Shown here piece after piece: positions 10,647-19,951 of a DNA stretch of 64,000 nt (position 1 is its first letter; each line of letters opens with the position of its first letter). The notes under the pieces were generated by a model, which had not been told where the DNA came from, made no database searches, and was given only the letters and a program-made list of their open reading frames with translations. The position numbers were made by a program, and so were the translations under genes. The stretch is from positions 10,410,275 to 10,474,274 of the forward strand of contig NC_134032.1 of NCBI RefSeq assembly GCF_964204645.1, read 5' to 3'. The DNA is from Tubulanus polymorphus. Its lineage: Eukaryota > Nemertea > Palaeonemertea > Tubulaniformes > Tubulanidae.

Positions 10647-11089
10647 ATTCCAGGCCTAAACAAATATGATTATCATCCAAGCATTAGTATCATAATCGTT
10701 ATTATTACTATTACTGTGAGCCAATGATTTTTGTATGTTTTTGTTTTTTATTTGTAGTAACCAGATTACTAAATTTAGATAATGCTGCAATTTAAAGTTT
10801 GATTTTAGGTAGTTAGCCGATCTAGATATCAGATGATTCCTGCTTCTGGTCAGTGTATAATATATCAAAAATACCAGGCTACACTGTATAGTATTACCTG
10901 GATGAAACTGAAAAGAATATGTTCATTTTCCCGAAATGTTCCCCGATTGACCCGATCTAAGATTGCAACCCTACTTTCAAATCAAACGTTTATATTATCG
11001 CTACTCACTTTTTCCGTCCTCCTTTTGAATCTGTATTGTTTATTATGGAATTTCAACACAATATTCAGTGCTTAGTATTAATCTTTAGG

Positions 11090-11785
11090 TGTGGCTATAT
11101 TTCTGTTTCTGAAACAACGTTCTCGCGTCACGACATAGAGGAATCAATATACGACAACGTACGTATATGGAACTACGCAGTAACGTACTTGAAAATAGCA
11201 TAGCTTCGTCACGCGAACAGGCTTGGTTGTTGAACTGTAGATGCTAGAGTAACCAGACAGTTTACTCGATAGGGGTCACCTTGATAATAAATCCTCATTC
11301 GTCAGGTGTACGTCCGTTGGCAAGGTGAGAATGTTGTTCATTGTCAAACATAAATCTCCTGGCCCGGTTTCAAAGAGTATAAATCCTCCATTTGGGTGAC
11401 AGCCATCAGTAATAATCAGCAACACCATGGTGACAAATTTCAAAACGTGTCCAGGGCCCAGTTTCACAAAAAGGTTTAACTCTTAAATCGATTTAATTTC
11501 TTCATTTATTCAATTTATCTTAAATCGATTTAGGCCTTAATCCTTTTTGTGAAACTGGGCCCTGGGATCATTTTGCATCTGCATTTATGAAACCCAGCCC
11601 TGAATCTAGAAAAGAGAAATGGTGAAATTTGGGCGATCTGAAGGATGGGCGGATTGTCCGAGGATGGATGACACAGAGAGCCGATTGAAAGCTGTATTAG
11701 ACCAATGAGCTTTGTAAAATAAGAATAATAAACTTATATAGAAAGTTACGAATTTATTGGACCGTGACTTATTAAGAAGAGCAAA
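11090..11785. repeat. Duplicated segment, copy 3 (no GPCR left)
   Basis: The left part (11090-11285) resembles 5740-5925, including the AGAGTAAC and GTCACCTTGA strings. The right part (11590-11780: GGCGATCTGAAGGATGG ... TAAACTTATATAGAAAGTTACGAATTTATT) resembles 2180-2350 and 14430-14575. Between them lies a 113-bp palindromic element (11452-11564). No receptor sequence remains. Confidence 0.55.
11452..11564. mobile_element. MITE-like element with perfect 23-bp terminal inverted repeats
   Basis: The ends are CAGGGCCCAGTTTCACAAAA... (11452-11474) and its exact complement (11542-11564). Inside, TTAAATCGATTTAA-like strings are again mirrored, so nearly the whole 113 bp is palindromic. There is no coding capacity. 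It belongs to the GGGCCCAGTTnCACA family that recurs at 18114, 26917, 28912, 42823 and 52053, and it is the least decayed copy in the window. Confidence 0.8.
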
Positions 11786-12270
11786 AAAACATTCATCCGC
11801 AACGTATTGTTATTGTCGACCGTGTGACACCAAGGTTCAATGTTATGATTCATAAGATAATTGTGTTCGGATTCTTAACACGGATATCGTCACAACAAAT
11901 TCATGTCTCTGTGTATAAGATAGATATCTTTTTATTTTCATCTGAACACGTAATCGGAAATAACGAAGGCATATGAATAAATATACAATAAAAGTTATCG
12001 TGATCCCGATGATAAGGTTATAATAGGAATTGATATCATAAAACATAAGAAAAAGTCCCGCTTCCCAAGAATGGCTTTGTGTCATGATAAATGATCTAAA
12101 AAATGAATTTCTTTAAAAAACGCCATAGATTTAAAGGAAATATGCATCTTAGTCGGATTTATTTCGTTTATCAAACTCATAGTGGGTATTCGACAACAAC
12201 TCTTGGTGGAATTTTACACACACGTTTCAGCTTAACCGAGTTCGGAGACAGAGTCTGAAACATTTTCTTT

Positions 12271-12816
12271 CTAAATGGGTTCGTTATTTGTAACGATAAG
12301 CTGTCCTCGATATCTGATCTTTTTCCCAATTACGATCAGTATCGCACCCAAACAAATTTGGGCCACGCTGGATACGACACCGACCCCGAGAATTGGATCG
12401 ACTATGTGATGGACGGCCGGGGTGTTTCGTTTGATTTCCGTGAACCAGCCGGGAGTTTCCATCAAAACGTGGCTCAAAATCAAGGTCATAAGATAGCAGA
12501 AAAACAATATACAGTTATAGACGGTGATGACGATGCCGTAAATAAAGATCGATTTAATGATCCCCGATTTGTTTTTCTTGATTCCGCTAGAGGTCACTGC
12601 GGCGAAAGCGATAGTTCCACACGGGGCGTACGTCTGACAGCAAAGGTTAAATGTCATGACGTAAAGACCGATCTCGACTCCGAGACTGATTGTTGCTAGC
12701 AGTATCAGGAAACCAGTGACCATGGAAAGGACCTGTTTCGCAGTTTCGCCTATTTCAATCCTTTCTCCGTCGACATCGTCGTTATACGACATTCGCCTGG
12801 TAATTTGGTTTCCCAT
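12271..12816 (-). CDS. Four-helix membrane protein, paralogue 4 of 5
   Basis: The protein has 181 residues beginning MGNQITRRMS; Gly2 with Thr6 fits an N-myristoylation signal better than in the other members. The four helices and the shared SLGVEIGLYV, CQTYAPCGTI, LILSHVLMETPGW and IVDPILGVGV motifs are present. The start codon lies directly after a textbook acceptor (TTTCTTACAG on the minus strand), with a matching donor GTAAGTACATGTAC at 13425-13438, so the gene has a 5' UTR intron of about 620 bp and a single coding exon. It is closest to paralogue 5 (shared VTSSGIKxN loop and PGWFTExxRN). Function is unknown; a plasma-membrane or endomembrane location is inferred only from the helices. 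Confidence 0.78.
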   Translation of the reverse strand: MGNQITRRMSYNDDVDGERIEIGETAKQVLSMVTGFLILLATISLGVEIGLYVMTFNLCCQTYAPCGTIAFAAVTSSGIKKNKSGIIKSIFIYGIVITVYNCILFFCYLMTLILSHVLMETPGWFTEIKRNTPAVHHIVDPILGVGVVSSVAQICLGAILIVIGKKIRYRGQLIVTNNEPI

Positions 12817-13438
12817 CTGTAAGAAAGGGATAAAGAGTGTACAAGGCTACATCGAATAACAGCTAGTCGTGCGGTCATGCGCTCTTATCACGTGCAATGC
12901 CATATCGACGGTCAAACACGATGGTCGATTTACATGACGAATCCCTGGAACCATATTTCATATCTTTTGTTTTATGTATGGCAAGTCTCCTACACTGAAG
13001 GATAAAATGATCTACACCACGGGACATTCATAGGGGTTTTCACCAAGAACACAGTTCTATATATATAGTCACTAAATGCGACCAGGACTCGTAAACGAAA
13101 TCCACCATAGCTGGAACGTTGTAATTAAGTCCCCCGCACCACTTTAGGGACAAGGGTTTTCCAAAAATCCGTGTTATCTTCACGGCGTCTGCGCGTGAGA
13201 GATCTGTTCTATACAGTCACTCCATACACACAGCTGTGAGGGGAGAGTTCACCACGAACCCAGGCGAGAGGAGTCCATATATTTATTCATCATCCACACC
13301 AGTCCATACGGTTCTTGGTGTACTCTCGGTCACCTCACATAAATATCCGTGGGAGTTACTACAGTTAAAGCGGAGTATCTGTGTGTGAAGTAGGAGCGAT
13401 CTGCAAATATTTACTAAACTGTCGGTACATGTACTTAC

Positions 13439-13510
13439 GTTTAGTTTTTCGACTCCAAATAGAGCGAGAGCAGGAAAATCGATATTTCTGATGTAACAGT
13501 CACGTGACGA
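13439..13510 (-). other. 5' UTR exon of the 12271-12816 gene
   Basis: The region 13439-13530 is clearly homologous to 15893-15975: both read, on the plus strand, CGTTT..GTTTTTCGACT, then GAT(A/G)TTTCTGATGTAACAGTCAC-like sequence and AAAGTCATGC. Both end at the same position in a GTAAGTAC donor on the minus strand. Conservation of this non-coding exon and its donor between paralogues supports the two-exon gene model. Confidence 0.6.
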
Positions 13511-13930
13511 AAGTCATGCGCGGTTCTTTTCGATAGTAGCCATGAACTTACATAGACGATTAACCCGACAAATATCGCGATTGCAAATATCGGACAGATT
13601 TATTTTTAAGTCTTCGTAATAAATTTTCTTACGCGCTGATTTCATAAATCATATTAACCTTAATTGATAAAATTTCATACAAGCGTCGTGTAACATATAC
13701 CGGTATTTATGCCCGGCGAGAAGAAAAGCATTTTACAAAAAAAGTTACATGCATCTTACAGTCGTCATGCAGCCATTATAGCGATCGATTGCCCTCTGAA
13801 AGGATTTAAACTTGTTTTAGACGTGTTGAAAAAAGGTGTAGGAACTTCTCCCAGAAAAAAACCTGAATCCTAACCATTTTACAATCGACTGACGATTTTT
13901 GAGATGTCTTTCTGATATGCTACTGGCGGT
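13511..13930. other. Upstream region of paralogue 4, no gene recognised
   Basis: This region holds the presumed promoter of the 12271-12816 gene and AT-rich sequence. No open frame or repeat that I can name. Confidence 0.35.
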
Positions 13931-13989
13931 GGCGACTTGCAGTCGTATCCTTGGGCGTTACGGCAGCAATTCGTGCAGGTATCAATTTG

Positions 13990-14580
13990 CTGTCTGTACC
14001 TACCCTTAGGTAATCTACCGCCTGAACCGACGATCACCTTTTGCGAAGTCTTGATGCTCGTAGTCCGCGCATGGTGTAATTTAGAGGTGATGGGGGACGA
14101 ATATCACTTTTTTCACGTCTGCCCGCATTTCCAGGAATTCAGAGCTAGATACATCCCGGAGCGCTATTGGAGATTCCCCAATAGCGTCAAGTTGTACAAT
14201 TTATTCAATTAAAATTGCCAAACCCTTAAAAAACTGGCGTTGTATATTACGCAAATGTTTAATACATTTCTAATGACGATAAATGTTGTAATGTATATTA
14301 TAAAATACTTTTGTGCTCTGTGCAGTTGTATAGTTGTGGAGTAAATTAATTAATTGTAATTGTAATTTTGCCTGGGTCAGGTGACAAATGTTGTTCAATT
14401 TCAAAAGGAATTCCTTGAGTCTTGAAAGGAGAATTAATGAAGATAGGACGGTACGTTTTTTCAAGGATGGCTTTTGTCCGAGGATGGTGATACAGACAGC
14501 GCATGGGCAGGCATTAGACCAAGCTAGAAAAAAATAGAATGATAAACTTGTAGCAATTTACGAAATTATTTGAACTGTAA
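13990..14580. repeat. Duplicated segment, copy 4, split by a LINE fragment
   Basis: The block 13990-14075 (…CGCGCATGGTG) matches 2030-2115. The block from GGGTCAGGTGA at 14372 matches from 2125 on. In copy 1 the two halves are only about 10 bases apart, whereas here about 300 bases of LINE sequence lie between them. This fixes the insertion as later than the duplication. Confidence 0.65.
14076..14371 (+). pseudogene. 5'-truncated LINE insertion (reverse-transcriptase tail)
   Basis: Translation gives GDEYHFFHVCPHF, then R-x-RYIPERYWRFPNSVKLYNLF and a stop at 14210-14212, the same C-terminal signature as the remnant at 69-308. About 160 bases of 3' UTR follow, ending in TTAATTAATTGTAATTGTAATTTT, a short-unit tail. 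The piece interrupts a duplicated block, so its limits can be read by comparison with copy 1. Because the ORF end is intact, it looks younger than the 69-308 copy. Confidence 0.7.
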
Positions 14581-15049
14581 ATTTCTACGAGTAAAAAAGC
14601 TACATGCGTACCAATTATTGCCTGAATTCAGGGCAGTGACGCCAATCTTAGCAACGGTTGGATATTATCATTTACAGGCTTCTATCGACAAAAATTGTAT
14701 TCATTTCAAATACCGACATTATCACATCAAATTCAGGTCTCTCAGAAATGTTTTTTCTTTATTTTCATTTAGCACAAAATCGGAAATAACAAGTACGTAT
14801 GAATAATATGTACAACCAATTTAATTGTATTGTCAATAACATCATAATGATGGCTTTTAAGGATGAAATCAGATAAATCCATTTAAAAATAAACGCGATT
14901 GATAAAGGATAATATACAAAAGCTAGTTGGATTCATCGGGCTCCGAATCAATATTCGACACCAACTCGGAGTATGTACAGTTTTTCCAGGGTCCGTCGTA
15001 TATTACTTGAATTCGTTGGACTGCAGTCCTCGGCGAACTATTATCGTTT

Positions 15050-15601
15050 CTAAATGGGTACATTATAAGTAACAATACGTTTCCCTAGGTATCTGAATTT
15101 TTTGCCAATTACGATGAGTATCACGCCGAAGAAGATCTGGGCCGCGCTGGACGCGACACCGACCGCGAGAAGTGGATCGACAACGTGATGGACGGCTTGG
15201 GAGTTTCGGTTCTTTTCCGTGAACCAGCCAGGAGTTTCCAACAATGCGTGACTCAAAATCAGGGTCATAAAATAGCAGAAAAACAATATACAGTTGAAGA
15301 CGGTGATCAAGATGCCGTAGGTAAAGATCGATTTGATAGTTCTCAAATTGTTGTTCTTTATTCCGCTAGAGGTCACTGCAGCGAAAGCGATAGTTGCATA
15401 CGGGGCGTACGTCTGATAGCAAAGGTTAAACATCATGACGTAGAGACCGACCTCGACTCCGGTGTTGATTGCAGCTAGCGGTACTATGGCAAGAGCGACC
15501 GCGGAAAGGATCTGGCTCGTAATTTCATCTATTTCGATCTCCTCCTCTCCTCCGTCGACATGATCGTTTTCAGAAGATCGATCGATTATCTGGTTTTCCA
15601 T
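15050..15601 (-). CDS. Four-helix membrane protein, paralogue 5 of 5
   Basis: The start is placed at MENQIIDRSS (15599-15601), 10 codons inside the longest frame, because this ATG abuts an acceptor (GTCTTTAAG) and aligns with the MGN start of the other copies; this gives 183 residues. Gly2 is replaced by Glu, so unlike some paralogues it cannot be N-myristoylated. The N-terminus is very acidic (GGEEEIEIDEI). The four helices and family motifs are present (NTGVEVGLYV, YQTYAPYATI, LILSHALLETPGW, VVDPLLAVGV); the PCG cysteine of TM2 is changed to Tyr. The 5' exon lies at 15893 and beyond. Confidence 0.75.
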   Translation of the reverse strand: MENQIIDRSSENDHVDGGEEEIEIDEITSQILSAVALAIVPLAAINTGVEVGLYVMMFNLCYQTYAPYATIAFAAVTSSGIKNNNLRTIKSIFTYGILITVFNCILFFCYFMTLILSHALLETPGWFTEKNRNSQAVHHVVDPLLAVGVASSAAQIFFGVILIVIGKKFRYLGKRIVTYNVPI

Positions 15602-15892
15602 CTTAAAGACAAGAATAAATATGAAAACCAAGAACCCACAGCTTCTTCCGTGTCTGTTGTAAGTCTACTTTGGAGGCACGGGAATTTTTCCTAATCATAT
15701 ATAGTTCGTTCTAGCAATGAGCATGGACGTATAAACTAGTTCTCCTGTAATCTAGTCCATGCATCGAGCAGCATTGCTCATAGTCATTCCACATCTTAAG
15801 GCTGAGCGATTATGGTTGAACGTGCAAAGATACCTATATCAGATAAGAAGGTTTTTGCACAAACGCGTAGGCCTAGTGCCCTGGGTACTTAC

Positions 15893-15975
15893 GTTTCGTT
15901 TTTCGACTTCGAGCGTGTCAATTCCCACCAGTAGATCGATGTTTCTAATGTATCAGTCACATGAAAGTCATGCTC
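15893..15975 (-). other. 5' UTR exon of the 15050-15601 gene
   Basis: The minus-strand donor GTAAGTACCC (15883-15892) closes an exon homologous to that at 13439. The intron to the acceptor at 15602-15603 would be 291 bp. The transcription start is not visible. Confidence 0.58.
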
Positions 15976-15989
15976 AGTGTTTATAGACT

Positions 15990-17135
15990 TTTTCAAGTTA
16001 TCGAAAACCTTGAAGATTTTTATCATGCGATTTTTGACATGTCCTAGAAAAATCGTTCCACAGACAATTTTTCATGCGCTTATTTAAAAAATCATATTCG
16101 TTGAAGTTGTGTGGATCGTTTGACCACGTTTTGGGTTTAAATCAACTTTGGACCCAGTTCCACAGTAAAAGTGGATTTAATCTAACTCTAATTTGACCAG
16201 TTACATAAATGAGGCCTTCATTTTGACGCTGACCCAGTTACTAAGTTGCCCGGTCTTTACCTATGAGACTATAACTACTATCAATAATACAAACTTTATT
16301 TTAAAACACTCAGTCATGTCTAATATCGTACCACTAGACATCTTTAACTATCATTTCGAAATAACAAGGTCGATAACACAGAAGTCACACTAAAATTAGG
16401 TCACCTCGTATCGCAAATACTGCTACGAAAAACATTATACGTAGTACTTCTAAATTCTCTATGTACTTATACCTATTTTTTCTATGGGCCAGTAGCGTGC
16501 AATTTTTAATAAACCCACGTTGTTAACCTTGTTGACTAAACCTCAAAACCTGGATCCAACCGCTGCAAAAATAGTATAGACTTTCCCATGAATTAATTGA
16601 CTTCATTGTTTTTAATGGATCTGAAATGGTTCACGGCCATATATTTGCGCGTCCTTATGGGACGGACAGGGGTCGGGAAACGCCACGAAAAAAAATTACA
16701 AGACAGTTGATTACGAACAAACAGCTTGACGCATTGGAAGAAATGTAAAATGTTCAGGGTAAGGTGCTTAGATCGAGCAAAGCGTCCGCTGTTTAGAGAA
16801 ATTTGCGAAAGTTTCAATTGCTGAAATTGTGGGATTCTGAAAAATAGAAATTCATAATTTCGGTTTATGCATTTACAACAATCTGTTCAGGGACTAGGTG
16901 GTACTTAAAAGAAAAAGGCTCGGTCCCAGAATCCAACGTCAAAAGATAAATCCTTCGAGGCCTACGTCGTCCTAAGCCTACGTCGAGGTAAAAGAACGCT
17001 ATTATCTATGGGGGCTGTTCGTTAGATCTTGCCCTAGGGTTCGACACGGTGAAATTATGATCGGTGGTCTTCTAACATCACTATAACATTGGGGTAAGGC
17101 GAAGAGTACGCAAGAACAGATTGGGTATGGTACGC
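15990..17135. other. Intergenic, repeat fragments only
   Basis: This stretch contains a partial GGACCCAGTTCCACAGT end at 16148-16166 (one end of the palindromic MITE family). Otherwise it is AT-rich DNA with no gene I can support. Confidence 0.4.
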
Positions 17136-17315
17136 AGTTCATTCCAAGGGCTTTCTCAAAAACACTTTCCTGCCAGGCAAGGTCGCAGGCAACTGTCTAA
17201 GAGAGCACCTACCACGGCGATGGACCGATGATATCCGTTCGCGGACAGACTTCGTGATGAAGTAGAGGCTGCTGATATCGGATGTTTGTGCTGCCCCCGC
17301 GCAGCCGATATGATG
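17136..17315 (+). pseudogene. Decayed LINE C-terminal fragment (RRWTDDI motif)
   Basis: Plus-strand translation gives LPGKVAGN...REHLPRRWTDDIR around 17170-17240, then a stop (TAG at about 17264) and a shifted continuation. The pattern G-K-V-x-G-x(4-8)-R-P-R-x-R-W-x-D-D-I is common at the C-terminus of another class of LINE polymerase-endonuclease proteins. Only about 60 residues are recognisable and the frame is broken. Confidence 0.4.
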
Positions 17316-17722
17316 GTCAAAAGAAAAAAACTATGACGACCTTCTTGTTCTCTATGATTTCAACGAATCAATGAAATACATTCGGCTACAGTGACGACAA
17401 GGCCTGTTCATTAGAACTAAGAATACTTCTATTTTCGATTGATAGAATTACGGGATGGTTTGCCAACTACAAAAAGGAGTGTCAGGGCGCAGGCGTAGTA
17501 TCGGCAGTCAAAACCATCGTAAGCGAAAATTTCCAATCGATAATGACTCATAATGTATGGTTCACAAACCACTACCAACAATTATCGGAAGATACCGATA
17601 TCTAATCTGATAAAACGTGAATCGCTAAATTCATTAATTCGCTGCCGTTGTCATCGATATAGATATGCAGTTTACTCAGATGTTCGATCAGCGTCATTGA
17701 AATTATTACTAATTGAGTTTTT

Positions 17723-18120
17723 CGAATAATTTTCGAACAACGTCTGTACAAACAGTCAGATCTTGCGGTTGTAGCGAAATAACGGCTTTTGAATTTTCAA
17801 ATATAACGCTCGTCGTCTGGTGGTCAAAATGACAGTTAAATTTCGAATTTTCAAATACAACGCTCGTCGTCTGATGGTGCAGTGGTAAAACGACGGTTAT
17901 TTTGTAATCTTTTAACAAATCGTTCATCATCTGGTTAATCTATCACCACGCCATGGTTAAATGGCGGTTTATTCAAATTTTCAAAATAACGTTCATTTCG
18001 GTTAAACGCCAGTATACGGAGCGTCGCGAACTTTCGGGACTGGCTGAAGTCGTCTGGTCGAAATTAGGAAATGGTCGTTATTTTTTCGAATTTTCAAATA
18101 CAACGCTGGTCGTCAGGGCC
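17723..18120. repeat. Irregular minisatellite, ~55-68 bp unit
   Basis: The module CGAATTTTCAAATACAACGC followed by TCGTCGTCTGG and a CGGTTATTTT-like spacer recurs with starts near 17725, 17791, 17845, 17906, 17974 and 18088. Intervals are about 66, 54, 61, 68 and 114 bases, so units have gained and lost spacer sequence. The open frames here are by-products. Confidence 0.65.
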
Positions 18121-18260
18121 TATTTCCATAGTCATGGCTTAGACTTAAGACCACAGCCTAAGACCATGTTAGTTATATAGCCAATCTAACAACTTAAGGC
18201 CAACCTTAAGACTTAAGCCAATATTTGAACTTAAGTCTCGACTGTGGAACTGGCCCCTGG
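18114..18260. mobile_element. MITE-like palindromic element (GGGGCCAGTTCCACAGTC family)
   Basis: This ~147-bp element has imperfect inverted ends (CAGGGCCTATTTCCATAGTC and GACTGTGGAACTGGCCCCTG) and internal mirrored CTTAAGTCTTAAG strings. In reverse orientation it is nearly the same sequence as 52053-52192 in an intron of the giant-protein gene. It lies inside a 137-codon minus-strand open frame (18169-18582), which is one reason not to call that frame a gene. Confidence 0.75.
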
Positions 18261-18809
18261 CAGGGGTGGATTTTGGGGTTTGGTCGCAGGAGTCCGGGCC
18301 CCTACCTTCGCACTGAGGTTGCCCCTTTTCGTCAAGACTGAGATCATCTAAACGTACAAGTTTGACATTCATCCTCACTGCATTTGCATCTTTTAGGATG
18401 TATATCTTCAAATATATATACACCGATGGGTGTACCATAGTGGCCCTTGACCTGACTGCCTTATACCCAAAGGATGCTGTTTCTTTTCTTTTGGACACTG
18501 GCTTCCCCAGCTCCACCCCTAAACTCCGCCATTTCTTTTCAAAACAACGCAACTGAATTTCTGAATTTGCAAACCGAGTCATCCCACCATAACCCTAGCC
18601 TTCAACTCCGACGAAAATTCGCGTAGGCAATAGTTTTTCGTACCGTACAAATTCTCCTCACGGCAGAAATCAGAAAACAAACATTACATCGGTACCACGT
18701 GACTCGATACTTTGCCATAGGTTTGCTTTTTTTCTCTTAATTGTTTGCGCAGAATTTAATTAACGCGATCGCGAACAGCCGTAATGTAAATATTACCAAT
18801 TATATGTGA

Positions 18810-18903
18810 ACCCCCTATTTATAACAATATGTATAAATATCGCGTACAGTTTGAGTTTGAGGCAACTTCAACAGTCGCAGTTTGGAGTCTCTCCTCTCAA
18901 CAG
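18810..18903 (+). promoter_or_regulatory. Promoter and 5' UTR exon of the FN2-multicopper oxidase gene
   Basis: A TATA-like GTATAAATAT (18831-18840) is followed about 25-60 bases later by an untranslated exon ending CTCTCAACAG at 18903, next to the donor GTAAGA (18904). The matching acceptor AACATTACAG ends at 19950, one base before the start codon. The exact transcription start is inferred. Confidence 0.6.
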
Positions 18904-19259
18904 GTAAGAAATTTCATCTGTCACATTATTTTTTTCATTCAATATAGATATTAAAGAATTTAGAATCAAGTTTTTAAATTCGGTTACCGTAAGTAATGAA
19001 ACCATTTTACAGTTGCTATAGCAACCGTTTTGTAGGGTACTTATGTCCTGCATTGTTGGGTCAGTTTTTCTCTTCTCTATAAACTTTTTGTGATGCGTGA
19101 TTTCATCACCGATCCCGAGACAGATTTTGAAAACTTCGGCAACATTTAAACCGCTTGAATCTCTAGTTTTTAGTTGCGTAAAATTAATTTCTCAATTCCG
19201 CAACAATGCGACATGTGAGCGATACAAAAAAGTGGTCAAGTTTGCCACACGCGTTCATA

Positions 19260-19500
19260 TTTGGGGTACTCAACTTTAAAGCTGGTCATTTTCACTGAAA
19301 GATTTTGAAAAAAACTCCCCCTTGAAAATGAAATTTAAGATTTTAAGATATTTAGCCAAGTTTCCATTTCAAGGCTATTTCATGGCAGGTTACTCAACTT
19401 AATAAATCTCGTTATTTTTTTTGGAAAGATATTCGAAAAATTCAAACATTTCTAGGCCCCTTTTTAATGGAATTCAAAATTTTAAGATATCTTGCTGACT
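19260..19500. repeat. Two diverged direct copies of a ~125-bp block in an intron
   Basis: GGGTACTCAACTTTAAAGC ... AAAATTTAAGATTTTAAGATAT (19262-19350) is repeated as GGTTACTCAACTTAATAAAT ... AAAATTTTAAGATATC (19388-19487). It lies in the first intron of the multicopper oxidase gene. Confidence 0.45.
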
Positions 19501-19951
19501 TTTTATAGCGGCGTGTCTTTTGTCATTCCGAGATTCAGCGCTATTTTCGACGTGCCTGTTTCACCTCTCGGGTGTAGTTTGTTTTCATTTTCACTACGAT
19601 GGTCTCTTCTGAAAAATGGTTTTTTATTCAAATGAAAGTACGTTGAACGGTAACTGCCACTCGTCTCTATATTCTACGCTGCGAGTTAGATAGGAAATCA
19701 AAATGGCTTAACCTCGTACATCAAATGATTCGAGGTCTTTACTTACCAATAAGTGAAATCCAACAAGTTCTACCGCCTAATATGTCACAAGAAGCAAATC
19801 CAAGTGATGACTACAATCTTCACATCCCTAATACGATGTATTTTTGAATTTCTTTAAAAAGTACTCAGTTAAATTGAGTCCACACTGCAACTGATATACT
19901 GGATAAAGAATTGAACCGAATAGTTGTCTTAGATTAATTAAACATTACAGA

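Noticed and set aside
18169-18582. 137-codon minus-strand open frame
   Set aside because: Its 3' part lies inside a palindromic MITE copy, it has no recognisable domain, and no paralogue or splice context supports it.
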